64,000 nucleotides of DNA from Erodium maritimum (Eukaryota > Streptophyta > Magnoliopsida > Geraniales > Geraniaceae). Each line of letters starts with the position of its first letter. Positions within the stretch are counted from its first letter, which is position 1. Both the position numbers and the translations under genes were made by a program. Shown in pieces: positions 9,361 to 21,983 of this stretch. The notes under the pieces were generated by a model that saw nothing but the letters and a program-made list of their open reading frames with translations, ran no database searches and was not told the DNA's origin. Location: positions 44,967,039 through 45,031,038 of the forward strand of contig OY997590.1 of NCBI GenBank assembly GCA_963921825.1, given 5' to 3'.

Positions 9361-11922
9361 GGCCGGCCACCATGTGGGGTGGCTGGCCGGAGCTAGGGCC
9401 GGCCACCATCATGGTGGGCCGGGCCCAAAAGGCCCTAGCCACCCCCGGCATGGTTGGCCGGGTGGGGCCCACTTGCTCGGGTGCTCGGGTTTCGTGTTCG
9501 GGTGGTTTAGAACGTTCCCCGGGTCATTAATCCACAACCGGATCGAATTTTGGAATTAAATTGTGAAAGTTGTAATTGACGGGTTTAGAAACTTTAAACG
9601 CTAACTAAATGACTCGGAAATCGGAATTCGATTCCGTCGAGTGCCTAGGAACCCTTGAATTATTCTAAGACCGTAGAAACAAAATCGGGAATTTTCGGAG
9701 CCCCGGAAGGGCGTTTCCAAAACCCGGGCAGATTCACCATGTCGGGCGAATTGGGCTTTTCCGGGTCCATTATCGAAATGTCGAGTAATTGGGAAGTTTG
9801 GGAGTGATCGACATTGGCGGGGTTACTTTTGGGCGTCAAGTTTAGTGAATTTCAGTTTATTCCTGCAAGTTTAAAAGTGCTTTAAAATGGTGTTCTTATT
9901 AGATCGTGCCGTAGACAGAGGCAAGGGAGAGCTGGGCGAGTGACCGAGATCACACCAGGGCTTATTTGTGCGCTTTTGGAGAAACTTACGAGGTAGGGAA
10001 AAGTAGCCGGATCTCGGCCCTGACTAGGGAAAGTTAACAGTAGAATTGCATGTGACACCGGGGTGTCGTGGGTTAAGTAGGTTTATTGAATATTAGAAAG
10101 GCAGGCGACACCGAGTGGAGTCATATGATACGGGAACGTATCGAACATTAGAATTGCATGTGACTCTTAGTAGTGTCGTAGGAGCAGAGAACTTATCGAT
10201 GTTAGAATTACTGGAGGCATATGACCATGCCGGGAGGTTGATTGTGAACTTATCGATATTAGAAGTACTGGAGGCATATGACCATGCCCGGAGATTGATT
10301 GTGAAACTGTTGATATTAGAACTGTTGGAGGCATTGGTTATGCCCGGAGGTTGATTGTGTAGTTGTGTCTTGGGTGGCCATAAGAGCCCGTACTTTACTG
10401 TTGTGTCTTGGGTGGCCATGAGAGCCCGTACTTTACTGTTGTGTCTTGGGTGGCCATGAGAGCCCGTACTTTACTGTTGTGTCTTGGGTGCCCATGAGAG
10501 CCCGTGCTTTACTGTTGTGTCTTGGGTGGCCATGAGAGCCCGTGTTTTACTGTTGGTGTCTTGGGTGGCCGTGAGTGCCCGTGAGTTACTGTCGGTGTGT
10601 CTTGGGAGGCCGTGAGTGCCCGTGGGGTTGTTGTGCCCGTGTGTTACTGTTGGTGTGTCTTGGGAGGCCGTGAGTGCCCGTGGGGTTGTTGTGCCCGTGT
10701 GTTACTGTTGGTGTGTCTTGGGAGGCCGTGAGTGCCCGTGGGGTTGTTGAGCCCGTGAGTTACTGTTGATGTGTCTTGGGAGGCCGTGAGTGCCCATGGG
10801 GTTGTTGAGCCCGTGAGTTACTGTTGGTGTGTCTTGGGAGGCCGTGAGTGCCTATGGGGTTGTTGAGCTCGTGAGTTACTGTTGGTGTATCTTGGGAGGC
10901 CGTTAGTGCCGTGGGGTTGTTGAGTCCGTGTTTTACTGTTGGTGTCTAGGGTGGCTATGAGTGCCTGTGGAGTGTTGAACTTGTGTTGTTGCTGTTTGTT
11001 GAACTTTTCTTGTGATTGTGATTGTGGTTACCTGAGGTTGGAAACCCGACTTTGTGTTGGGGAAGTTGCGTGGTGTGGCTAGCCTCCGGACTAGGATCGG
11101 GGGAAGCGGAGAGGTTGTGGGCTAGCCTCCCGACTGGGATCGGGGGAAGCGGAGAGGTTGTGGGCTAGCCTCCCGGGTGTGTGTTGGGAGAAGTTTCGTG
11201 GTTCGCGTGGGTGTGGCTGGTCACCCGACTGAGATCGGGGGTAGGGGAGAGGTTGTGGGCCAGCCTTCCGACTAGGATCGGGAGAAGTAGCGCAACAGGT
11301 CGACCGCCTGACTTGACTGGGATCGGTAAAAGGCGAGAGAGAGATGGGTTACTGAGCAGTTGGCGTGCGATCCTTTGTGATCTTGTTTGGTGTGCGATCC
11401 TTTGTGATCTTGGGTGTTGCGTGGTTGTTTGTCGTGTCTTTGGAGGAGGTCGTCAATCGTTGTGTCAGGTCTACATTACGCGTTCGAGTGTTGAGTCGGT
11501 TGAGGAAAGTGTCAGTGGGTGTGTGTCAGTCGGAGTACTTGAGTTGGGGATAGTGATCCCCGGTGTTGAGTTGTTGTTGGTGTTACCGGCATTGTCTGCT
11601 AAGTATGTCGTAGTCAGTCTGTTATCCGTGGTGGTGAGCGAACGCTCACCCCTAGCTGCTTTTCCTACAGGTACAGGTCGCAGATTGGACTAGGTGAGCT
11701 TCTGAAGCTTGAAGGGCTAGGAGCGAGAGTCCGGGTCTATTTTTGAGTCTAGCGACGTATACCATAATTTGGTCCACTTGTTGGGACGTGTTTTGAGTTG
11801 TAAATATTATTTTGAGTAACTAAATGGTGATTTTAAAGTGTTTATTTAAAAAGGTTTCAAATGTTTTATTAAACTAAAGGTTCGCGTCCCGAGTTCGGTT
11901 TTACTGAAATTGGGTCGTGACA
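9361..11922 (+). mobile_element. Partial LTR of gypsy family G1 (fragment c)
   Basis: A G1 LTR in plus orientation with its 3' end intact: it ends GGGTCGTGACA at 11922, matching GGGGCGTGACA in the other copies. The first roughly 900 bp are missing; the left edge sits within a GGCCGGCCACC-rich segment. It carries the minisatellite at 10355-10975, three CCCGA-type hairpins at 11080-11290 and the GGTGAGCG/CGCTCACC hairpin at 11633-11650. No coding region. With one end lost, no target duplication can be checked. Confidence 0.8.
10355..10975. repeat. G1 LTR minisatellite in fragment c
   Basis: Two sub-arrays: about five units of 37 bp (TGTCTTGGGTGGCCATGAGA, GCCCGTACTTTACTGT) followed by about seven of about 60 bp (TGTCTTGGGAGGCCGTGAG, then TGCCCGTGGGGTTGTTG). 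This is the reverse complement of the arrays at 341-760 and 2607-3150. Confidence 0.85.
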
Positions 11923-12539
11923 CGAAAATGTGTGGAGAAGTAATAGGGAATGTGGAGAAGAATAAGGGATGTGAGGAGTTGTGAGTATAATAAAGTTGTG
12001 TTAGTTAAGGAAACAAATAATTGGTAAGTTGCATTAAATATTTATGATTGCATTAATGAAATACTAGATGTTTTTATGGGGGGAACTTGATATACAAGCA
12101 ACATTCAGTTTGAAACTAAAGGGGGGGGGGTGATAAACTGAAATTTGTAAAAATATGATGAGTGGGGGTAAACAAAAATGAAGTTGTATGTATGAGACAA
12201 ACTATATGTTTGTTGTTGTAATTTTCATTTGTGTGTGGTTAATGAACTTTAGATGAGACCAATAGATAGATCAAACAACAGTGTTGTAATATGCAATATA
12301 CAGAATATATGAGTATCATGTTTTGAAAACAACAGTATTAACACGTGTAGTTTAAAAATACAAAGGTAGAAATTGCTACTTAAACGTGATAATAAAACCT
12401 TAAAGTACGGGAAGGCATATTTGTATTGTATGCATGATCAAAACTCTACTTATGTTTCTGAGCAATTCAAATATTGTAGGTAGGCATGTGGAATATAATA
12501 ATAATAATAGTATTAAAAAAAGGTATTTGTGAAATGCTA
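11923..12539. other. AT-rich flank between two G1 insertions
   Basis: AT-rich sequence without a credible reading frame, lying between the end of G1 fragment c and the start of the deleted G1 element at 12540. The right side ends in the target duplication TGCTA (12535-12539), which recurs at 24285-24289. It is therefore directly continuous with 24290 onward and represents sequence downstream of the Ulp1-like gene. A run of ten G residues lies near 12121. No MULE transposase sequence was found here. Confidence 0.6.
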
Positions 12540-13522
12540 TGTAAGAAGCACTCCCGGTCAACGCCAGTCAAATCGGCGAAAAACAGGAAAATTTAAAAAT
12601 TTTGGATAGACACTTAAATGAACCTAAATTTGACCCCGAGGGTCATACCAGACTTAATTTGACCCCTATATCGACCAAAGTGAGTTCCGGGGGACTCAGG
12701 GCAACTTTCTGACCAATTTGGGAAATGTTGACTTTTTACTGGAAAAGTCAACCGAGCGACGTTTTGGTCCATTCGAGGTCCGTTTTGGATCCAAAAAGCT
12801 TAGCCGTCGTCGCAGCGGTCTTAATTGAGCCGTTTCCTTGTTGCCCGTGAAGTTTCGTAAATTCTTGGAAAAAGTGCCCGTTCGTGGCCCGAAACAGCCG
12901 AATTTCGCGAATCTGATTGGAAAATATCTAGAAGATATTTTCCAAAAAGGTATGGGACCTACTTCCCACATTTCAACTATGTGTTGGTGTTAGGTTTATT
13001 GGACAAAACAAAGGATGGGACATGAGGGTTAGTTTTGCAATTAAAGTGTTAGTTGTTATTTTTAAAACAAAACAAAAGGGAAAGCAATTGTTATGTTCGA
13101 CCATTCTCAAAAAAAGGAAGAAGTGGAGAGAGAAAGAGCAGAGAGGAAAGAAGAGAGAAGAGAGGGAGAAACATAGAAGGAAATTTGTGGTTTTGTGATT
13201 TTTCCTGTCGATCAAACCGTTGGATCGTCTCAACGATAGAAGAATCAAGCTCACACCATCATTCTCTACGGTGAGCATCTAACCGATTTTCGTTTTGTTA
13301 AGTTTGGAAATTAGGGTTTGGTTTGAAACTAGTAGTTTTTGGATGTGTTGAGGTGTGGAGTTCGTTAGAGACGTTTTGGAGCGAAGTTGGAACGTTTTCC
13401 GGTGACCGGAGGCTCGGGGGAGCTCCGGCCACCGTGTAGGGTGGCTGGCCGGACTTGTAGGGTGACTGGCCGGAGCTAGGACCAGCCACCACCATGGTGG
13501 ACCGGCCCAAAAATGGCCCTAG

Positions 13523-15210
13523 TGTTGGGTCTCGAGGTAAGGTTGGAGATGAACCAACTCGCAGCGGAAAATCAATGAAAACCAAGAGACAATTAGAACC
13601 ATGAAACAACTAACAAAGAATGGATTAACAAGAGAAAAATTCAGCACTAGTTCTTACCAAAACAAGAACACCGGTTAACGAATGATTGGCTTGAGTCTCC
13701 AAGACGCCTACGTATCCACATGGGAATCAAAGCCACGTAGTTCTTCTCTTTGAGGACTCAAGAACACAAAAATGGAGGAGGAAACTAGCCAAACCCGAAA
13801 TGGCCATGGAAGAGGGAGAGAAAATGTGTTTCCTATTCTTGTCTTGTCTTTGTTATGTTGAAAAAAGATGACTTAAACATAACAAAACCCATACTTGTCC
13901 AACTAAAGGCATGGGACAAGTATGGTGTCAAGTAAGGTGTAAATAGGACAAAGTATGGCAAGACAAGATTGTGTTAGGTGGTGAATCACCAACACCTTAA
14001 TCCTTGTCTTGCTTACTTAGTACTAATTAATCAAGACTTGATTAATTAGTTCCATGGGCCTTGGTTGCATGGGCCTTTCATGGGCCTCTTGGAACATGGC
14101 CCGTGGCCATTTCCAACGAGGTCCCGTGATTCGCTCATCGCCTCCAAGCCTTCCATACCGGAAATGTCCAACATTATCCGACGCGATCAATCCCAAGACT
14201 CCAAGCCTTGTCTCGATCCGTAAAGTCCTATTCACTTACGGGCACATGACCCAAAACCCAGTTTTGGTCATGTCCCGAGACAACTCCCTTTTGGCCATTC
14301 TCCATAAATGTGTCAATGAGTTTCATCCTCCGGTGTGACCCTTAGGTTTATGCATGTCAATAGATCAACATAAAATCCCATTTTACTTGATCCTATTTAA
14401 GTGGCAACTAACGAGACTTTAGTATTGCCCGACATTACATAACGAATCGACCCTGTCGATTCTAACCTTTCCGTCGTCCCTGTCATTATCCTTTTATCTC
14501 CGATATCCTGATTGAGATAAGGCATAGAGCCGTCATCCTTATTATTCTCAATCACCGTTCCTTGATATGTGAGATGACTGAAGATATGATACCCAGTATC
14601 ATGTGCATGGCCATGCTATTCTTCCAGTCACTCTCGATCAAGTGGCCGAGAACCGATATCTTTCCCATACCTTAGTATGAGGGATAAATCCCTTAGCCGT
14701 CTTTCGTGTCACTCATGTAGCCCGTCCCCAAGCCAATCCTGGCCGTTATGGAAGCCCTGTTACGGACAACGTTAGGCTCAGGTCAAACTCAGTTGTTGAC
14801 TACATAGCGATCACAAAGACTCCTTGGTCTAAGGATACATGACAAGCTACAACACTGAATATGTTCATGACTTAATCTATGGCACATATTCAGGGCGGGT
14901 CGTCCAATATCATGTCCCACATGATATCTATGATCAGACTCCGGAATCTCATTCCAATGACTAACAGAACGTAAGCCATAAAGAGCCATCTTTCATACTA
15001 GTCGCTTCTAGTGAAGCTTTGTTGACTAGGGACCCATCGAGTGTGATCTATCTCGATCTATGGTTCTATTCGCATGGTGGGCATAGATCAGAGCACACAT
15101 CGATATATTACTCCAACACATAAGTAATATAAAGCCGCTTTAATTTTATTGCTAACGATGATATATACATTTGGACATTTAGGATTGAACTACGGGCACT
15201 AAGACTAACA
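13523..15210 (-). repeat. Copia copy A 3' LTR
   Basis: 1688 bp, 3' LTR in element orientation. It contains two strong inverted repeats: a 12-bp stem CCATACTTGTCC/GGACAAGTATGG at 13889-13925, and ACTAATTAATCAAG/CTTGATTAATTAGT around one central A at 14022-14050. Confidence 0.95.
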
Positions 15211-15221
15211 ATCTCCCACTT
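15211..15221 (-). other. Copia copy A polypurine tract
   Basis: The minus strand reads AAGTGGGAGAT directly before the 3' LTR, the usual position of the plus-strand primer. Confidence 0.85.
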
Positions 15222-15361
15222 GCCCTAGTTCCAATCTAAACTGCTATATGTCCCCATCGACTTTACATGTCTAACATGTTCAGGCAGTGACACTGCCTTA
15301 GTCAACGAGTTGGCTATGTTATCATCTGTTGCAATATCGGTTATCTTCACTTCACCTCAGT

Positions 15362-15655
15362 TCAGTATTTATCTGATGAGGTGGATACGCCGCAGTACAT
15401 GTTTGGATTTGTTATGCGATCTAGGCTTTTAGCTTGCGCAATGGCCCTTGTGTTGTCGCAAAATGGATTCACCGGACTGGATGGGTTTTTAATTACACCC
15501 AGCCCTGCCATGAATTTCCAAATCCACATAGCCTCCTTAGCTGCCTCTGCAGCATCCATGTACTTGGCCTCTGTCGTAGATTCGGCAATGGTATCTTGCT
15601 TTACGCTTTCCCAGCTAAAGCTCTGCCATTCAGCGTAAACACATATCCTGATTGA
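15362..15655 (-). pseudogene. Copia copy A RNase H remnant
   Basis: A 65-codon minus-strand frame (15362-15559) reads MDAAEAAKEAMWIWKFMAGL and FCDNTRAIAQAK, the C-terminal half of the copia RNase H. The preceding part (to about 15655) is readable only in other frames. The same frame exists in copies B (31013) and C (39288). Confidence 0.7.
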
Positions 15656-15797
15656 CTTCTAAAGTCATCTGGATTTGTCTTGGAAAACTAGCGTCTACTC
15701 ATCCTTCGACGACTAGTTCAGCATCATCTTTCCCCCGGGTTAGAATGATGTCTACTGGTACAACATAAGGCTTACGAGACGTCTGGTCTCATACATG

Positions 15798-16785
15798 TCA
15801 TGGCATATATGATCGATCCTGCCCCAAGGCGCATAGGATTCTCATCATCCTTTTCAGCTCATCAGGTGTCTTAGGACACTGAGTCTTGCTGAGATGAATG
15901 CCATGACTAGTGGGTAAGAGTCCTTTCTTTGAATCGAGCATTAAGAACCTACTCAATGCCTTGTTCACATAGGTTCCCTGACTTAAATCCAAGACCCTCT
16001 TGGTGCGATCTCTACATATCTTAATCCTTAAGATATGAGAAGCATCGCCTAAGTCCTTTATTGAAGAACACTTCCTCAACCAAGCTTTAGTCTCGTGCAA
16101 GGTTGGGATGTCGTTTTCAATGAGAACCAGAAAGGTAATATTGCTCCCACTAGCCTTCTTATAAACGCAAGATTCATCCTCGTTCTTGATTAAGCCAAAT
16201 CCAATTACAGCTTCATCAAAACGAAGGATCCAACTCCGAGAAGTTCGTTTCAATCCATAAATGGATTTCAACAACTTATAAATCTTTCCTTTATTCTTCG
16301 GATCGTCAAAACCTTTGGGCCGAGACATACAAACGTACTCAGTCAAATTTCCATTTAGGAAAGCGGTTTTGACATCCACTTGCCATATCTCGTAATTATG
16401 ATACGCAGTTATGTCAAGAAGAATTTGGATCGATTTTGACCATAGCCACTAAGGAGAAGGTTTCCTCATAGTCAATCCATTGGATCTGCCTATAACCTTT
16501 CGCCACCAGTTGAGCTTTGTAGGTCAGAGGGTTGCCGTCCATGTCAAACTTCACCTTGAAGATCCATTTGCATCCTATGGTCCTCACACCATTGATGGGA
16601 TCAACCGGTTCCCAGACTCGGTTGTCCGACATGGATTGCATTTCCTCCCTCATGGCTCCCAGCCATAACTCGGAGTTGGGCCCATCCACGACTTCCTGAA
16701 AGGTGGCTGGATCATCGTGATCCACCATGACTTCATTGTCACCTCCGGATACCATATCTTGGAGGTGGAAGATTGATCCTTTCAA
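15798..16785 (-). pseudogene. Copia copy A reverse transcriptase remnant
   Basis: Two adjacent minus-strand frames (16414-16785 and 15798-16379) cover the copia-type reverse transcriptase (RVT_2). Landmarks are NRVWEPVDPINGVRTIGCKW, KAQLVAKGY, MDVKTAFLNGNL and YGLKRTSRSW. The catalytic YVDD box is absent: FLVL runs straight into IENDIPTL at about 16119-16124, a loss of roughly seven residues. A frameshift separates the two frames near 16400. Confidence 0.85.
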
Positions 16786-16873
16786 ATCGCCTTGGACCTT
16801 CCGGAATTGTAACAGGAATTGGTTCTTACTCTACGACAATCTCTGGCTCCTTTCTACTGGGTTGCCAATTGGT

Positions 16874-18110
16874 TTAGACAGATCTGTACCATCCTGAATT
16901 TCTTCGAGATGCACAGTCCTCCCAATGACGTCTTTGGAAACAAAACTTCTTTTCCATAAAGACCCCACCCCAAGCGACGAACACCATGTTCTCACTGGGA
17001 TTGTAGAAATAGTATCCCCTTGTTGCTTTGGGATACCACACGAAGGTGCATATCTCAGATCTTGGTTCGAGCTTAGTCGAAACCAAATGTTTCACATAAG
17101 CCTCGCAACCACAAATCTTTAGGAAGGACAAAGCGGGCATCATCCCGTACCATTTTTAAAATGGTGTCCATTCCACACCATTCGTCGAAGCCCGATTCAC
17201 TATGAATGCGGTCGTCTCTAGAGCAAAACCCCTAAAAGAGATTGGGAGATCAGTCCAACTAATCATGGAACAGACCATTGTCTAACAATGTCCGATTTCT
17301 CCGTTTGGCTACACCTTTCAACTACAGTGACCTAGGAGGAGTCCATTTCAAAAGGATCCCATTCTCTTTTAGATGATCTAATAACTCTGTGGTCAAGTAT
17401 TTTCCACCTCGATCCAATCGAAGTGCCTTAATACCTTTGTCGAGCTGGTTTTCTACTATAGTCTTAAACTCTTTGAATTTATCAAAAGCTTCAGACTTAT
17501 GTCTCACCGAATAGACATAACCATATTTACTGTAATCATCAGTAAATGTGATAAAGTAGCTAAAACCCCTCCTGGCAAGTGAACTTATTGGTCTACACAC
17601 ATTCGAGTGTATCAGCCCCAATAATTCACCCGCCCTTTCATCGCGATCGGTAAAGGGCACTTTAGTCATTTTGCCCATCAAACAAACCTTGCACCTATCG
17701 ATCGAATGGAATTCGAATGAACCTGAAAGCTCGCACTTCTGAAGTGCTGATAGGCGCTTCTTGTTTATGCGACCCAAATGACAGTACCATAACAGAGTTA
17801 GGTTTAAATCGTTGGATTTAGACCTCTTGGTATTAACGGAATATATAGAACTTGAGGCATTGTTACCCATATCTAATATGTACAATCCTCCAACCATGTC
17901 AGTACTGGTATAAAACATATCATTGCATAGAACATTGAAAACTCCATTTCCAATATTAACATTATATCCTTCCTTGTCAAACACGGATACAGATATAATA
18001 TTCCTACTAAGAGTAGGTATGCAATATACATTATACAATACTAAGACAAGGCCTCTTGGCAAAGAAAGACTCATGGATCCTACAGCAGTTGCCACAACTC
18101 TGAGGTCCAT
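16874..18110 (-). pseudogene. Copia copy A protease tail and integrase remnant
   Basis: Frame 17322-18110 carries the GAG-pre-integrase and integrase core (YCHLGRINKKR, CKVCLMGKMTK, FTDDYSKYGYVY, LRLDRGGKYL). The zinc-binding His pair is altered and the first catalytic Asp position reads Asn (LIHSNVCRP, codon 17601-17603). A stop follows TPPRSL, and the downstream part reads GVAKRRNQTLL, with Lys where the third acidic residue belongs. Frame 16874-17143 carries the integrase C-terminal part. Confidence 0.85.
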
Positions 18111-18740
18111 TTCGTACTTTCCAAATCTCTCCTACTTTCAGCCACCATATATTAGTGCATGTGTGAGATTCAGTCATGGTATCTAATACCCATGAATCTT
18201 TGGAAGTAGAGAGATGTAGCTCTATAGAGTTAATACCGAATGAAGGCATGGTCCCACCGCCCTTCCTTAGATCATCCAGGTTTCCTGATGAAGGCGCAGT
18301 CCTACTGCCCTTCTTCAGATCATCCAGGCTATTTGATGAAGGCGCAGTCCCACTGCCGTTCTTCAGATCAGCCGTGAACTTCCTGTAATCCCGGTTCCAA
18401 TGACCAGGCTGTTGGCAGTAGAAGTAGACATTCTCAGGTGTCTCATCTTTCCTGCCAAGTGCGCATGGGCCCAGCCCTTGCCACTTCCAATTCCCTTGTT
18501 GACCATCAGAATATCCTTGGATCCCAGATCCCTGAGATATTCTTCTCAGCAGCTGATGACACTTCATGTAACTCTGATATGGTCTTAGAGACAGCCTTGT
18601 CAAGGACATATTCTTTGCGTTCAGACTTGAGGACTATCCTCAAAAATTCTGTACCAGTCCAAATAGTTTGTCCCATTTAGCTTGACCCTGTCAAGAATGG
18701 TTTTTAATGACAAACTATTAATGTTCGCTGAATTTGCCAT
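18031..18740 (-). pseudogene. Copia copy A gag and protease-start remnant
   Basis: Gag starts at 18740 with MANSANINSLSLKTILDR. A one-base difference near 18640 breaks the frame, and frame 18031-18609 then carries a zinc knuckle FYCQQPGHWNRDY, whose final Cys is Tyr, and the protease start WVLDTMTESH, where the expected Asp-Thr-Gly reads Asp-Thr-Met (18175-18183). Most of central gag is missing. Three repeats of DDLKKGSRTAPSS type lie between knuckle and protease. Confidence 0.8.
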
Positions 18741-20281
18741 TTGATCTACAACAGATAAAATTCAATCAGTAAACTGAATAAATTTTATGAAGATCAAGCT
18801 TAAACACCAACAATCAATTCTAAACCTTTAGAATCTGAAACCAAGATCCTTGATTCACTCGATTAAGCTGAACTAATGCTCACCACTTAATCGAGCTATG
18901 TAGGTAGGAATCCATCCAATCACATCCAATGTGACTCCTGGCTAGGGTATGTACTTATGTACACGACTTACCCTATCTGTTACCCTAGCTCAACCTCAGG
19001 CTAAGAATCGTAGTCGGGTCCACCAATTTTCAACTATGGCTCGTCACTATGTAGGTGCTCCGCTAATGCGCACGACACCCACATATGTCGTCCAAACCTA
19101 CTACCCCGCTTTCCCATGGATGCTCCGCTAATGCGCACGACACCCATAGGACGGGGAGGTAGTAAGGTGTTGATGATTGGGAGGTATCGGACATGACCCG
19201 CTTTTACTTGTCCAGTTGTGTTCAAAACTTTGGCACATCCTAGATGCGATGAGCACATCAACTACATTCCAAATGCAATGATGCCTCAAATTACATCCAA
19301 TGTAATTCTTCCTTTGAACCCGTCAACTACATCCAATGCAATGACGGTTCTAAGGGTTCACACACAAGGATTAAAATTCCAATTTTATCTTTGCATGTGA
19401 GGTGATATGCTCGGTAAATAAAGTTAGGCATGCAATTCTAAAGCACATAGAATTAATCATGCATAAACTAAACCAAGCATAAAGCGATAAATGTGCACAT
19501 AATAGCCCCCTAAACTAACTCCCACTAGCTTCTTGAGCTCCACCGACTCCAAGCCGATGCCAACACCCGAAAAGCCACCAAATGACCTTTTCGCCCTTTC
19601 TTCATCTTGAGTAAAATATTACAATTTAATACACGACTCGCAGGTCGGGAATAAATAAATATTACAAACAAGTGGTTCGACGACCACACCTTGAAAGAAT
19701 AATTACACGTTACCTCTAACGGCTCGCAGGCCGTGAAAAGCGATAAATAATTAAATTGAGCTCGGGGCTATTATGTGCACCATGCCAACATCACATCACA
19801 CATCGTGTTATCAAACGAGAATGTTATCAAACATCATGTGATTTTCCGGTTTTAATTAATAGCCAAGTTTCGAAAATTTTTGATGCTCGGTTTATCGAAA
19901 CCGTTCAAAAATGAAACTTTTGAACATTTGATCTTCGAGTTCGTCATGACGGTTCCAAACTCGTCATAACTAACAAAACGGTTTAGCCTTGGCATATCAA
20001 CCATCCATGGTCATGCTTGGCCTAGCTCCGTCCAACGGAGCCCCGTTCGGTCCCGGTTTCGGCTCCCCGAGAGTCCCGCTCCCGAGACCCGAAAAATCAA
20101 ATTTTTTTCAAAATTTCCAGATTTGAAATAATTTTCAAAAATTCATTTTACATGCATTAAATCCATAAACAATAATTTAAAACATGTTATCAAACAATTT
20201 AGCAAAACAACATGCCAAAAACGAAACTTTCAAGCAAAACCGAAACTTTGAACACCGTCTTGTGAATCCCGAAGGTAGCAC
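18741..20281 (-). other. Copia copy A leader (untranslated)
   Basis: About 1.5 kb between primer site and gag with no real reading frame. It includes a duplicated TAATGCGCACGACACCC word (about 19065 and 19130) and several copies of ACATCCAATGTAAT-like words (18925-19340). The region is conserved in all three copies, so it may hold packaging or regulatory signals; this is inference. Confidence 0.6.
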
Positions 20282-20294
20282 GGCTCTGATACCA
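20282..20294 (-). other. Copia copy A primer-binding site
   Basis: The minus strand reads TGGTATCAGAGCC one base after the 5' LTR, complementary to the 3' end of initiator tRNA-Met. Confidence 0.93.
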
Positions 20295-20295
20295 C

Positions 20296-21983
20296 TGTTG
20301 GGTCTCGAGGTAAGGTTGGAGATGAACCAACTCGCAGCGGAAAATCAATGAAAACCAAGAGACAATTAGAACCATGAAACAACTAACAAAGAATGGATTA
20401 ACAAGAGAAAAATTCAGCACTAGTTCTTACCAAAACAAGAACACCGGTTAACGAATGATTGGCTTGAGTCTCCAAGACGCCTACGTATCCACATGGGAAT
20501 CAAAGCCACGTAGTTCTTCTCTTTGAGGACTCAAGAACACAAAAATGGAGGAGGAAACTAGCCAAACCCGAAATGGCCATGGAAGAGGGAGAGAAAATGT
20601 GTTTCCTATTCTTGTCTTGTCTTTGTTATGTTGAAAAAAGATGACTTAAACATAACAAAACCCATACTTGTCCAACTAAAGGCATGGGACAAGTATGGTG
20701 TCAAGTAAGGTGTAAATAGGACAAAGTATGGCAAGACAAGATTGTGTTAGGTGGTGAATCACCAACACCTTAATCCTTGTCTTGCTTACTTAGTACTAAT
20801 TAATCAAGACTTGATTAATTAGTTCCATGGGCCTTGGTTGCATGGGCCTTTCATGGGCCTCTTGGAACATGGCCCGTGACCATTTCCAACGAGGTCCCGT
20901 GATTCGCTCATCGCCTCCATGCCTTCCATACCGGAAATGTCCAACATTATCCGACGCGATCAATCCCAAGACTCCAAGCCTTATCTCGATCCGTAAAGTC
21001 CTATTCACTTACGGGCACATGACCCAAAACCCAGTTTTGGTCATGTCCCGAGACAACTCCCTTTTGGCCATTCTCCATAAATGTGTCAATGAGTTTCATC
21101 CTCCGGTGTGACCCTTAGGTTTATGCATGTCAATAGATCAACGTAAAATCCCATTTTACTTGATCCTATTTAAGTGGCAACTAACGAGACTTTAGTATTG
21201 CCTGACACTACATAACGAATCGACCCTGTCGATTCTAACCTTTCCGTCGTCCCTGTCATTATCCTTTTATCTCCGATATCCTGATTGAGATAAGGCATAG
21301 AGCCGTCATCCTTATTATTCTCAATCACCGTTCCTTGATATGTGAGATGACTGAAGATATGATACCCAGTATCATGTGCATGGCCATGCTATTCTTCCAG
21401 TCATTCTCGATCAAGCGGCCGAGAACCGATATCTTTCCCATACCTTAGTATGAGGGATAAATCCCTTAGCCGTCTTTCGTGTCACTCATGTAGCCCGTCC
21501 CCAAGCCAATCCTGGCCGTTATGGAAGCCTTGTTACGGACAACGTTAGGCTCAGGTCAAACTAGGTTGTTGACTACATAGCGATCACAAAGACTCCTTGG
21601 TCTAAGGATACATGACAAGCTACAACACTGAATATGTTCATGACTTAATCTATGGCACATATTCAGGGCGGGTCGTCCAATATCATGTCCCACATGATAT
21701 CTATGATCAGACTCCGGAATCTCATTCCAATGACTAACAGAACGTAAGCCATAAAGAGCCATCTTTCATACTAGTCGCTTCTAGTGAAGCTTTGTTGACT
21801 AGGGACCCATCGAGTGTGATCTATCTCGATCTATGGTTCTATTCGCATGGTGGGCATAGATCAGAGCACACATCGATATATTACTCCAACACATAAGTAA
21901 TATAAAGCCGCTTTAATTTTATTGCTAACGATGATATATACATTTGGACATTTAGGATTGAACTACGGGCACTAAGACTAACA
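20296..21983 (-). repeat. Copia copy A 5' LTR
   Basis: 1688 bp, 5' LTR in element orientation, same inverted repeats as the partner. Noticed differences from the 3' LTR include GCCTGACACTAC for GCCCGACATTAC near 21205 and CATTCTCGATCAAGCGG for CACTCTCGATCAAGTGG near 21405. Confidence 0.95.

Larger units (their letters stand above)
13523..21983 (-). mobile_element. Ty1/copia element, copy A (full-length, non-autonomous)
   Basis: An 8461-bp copia element in minus orientation, with two 1688-bp LTRs (minus-strand ends TGTTAG...CCAACA), primer-binding site and polypurine tract. The target duplication is CCTAG at 13518-13522 and 21984-21988. It sits inside the G1 LTR of the element at 12540-24284. 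The coding region is broken in the same ways as copies B and C. About ten differences between its two LTRs were noticed by eye, more than in B or C, so it is probably the oldest of the three. Confidence 0.93.

Noticed and set aside
11923..12539. Continuation of the FAR1-type transposase downstream of the TE debris
   Set aside because: Read in all frames it is AT-rich and shows no MULE core motif.
14054..14338. A 94-codon frame repeated in every copia LTR (also 20827, 25461, 32234, 37979, 44754)
   Set aside because: It is present six times only because the LTR is; no motif, and it overlaps another frame on the other strand.
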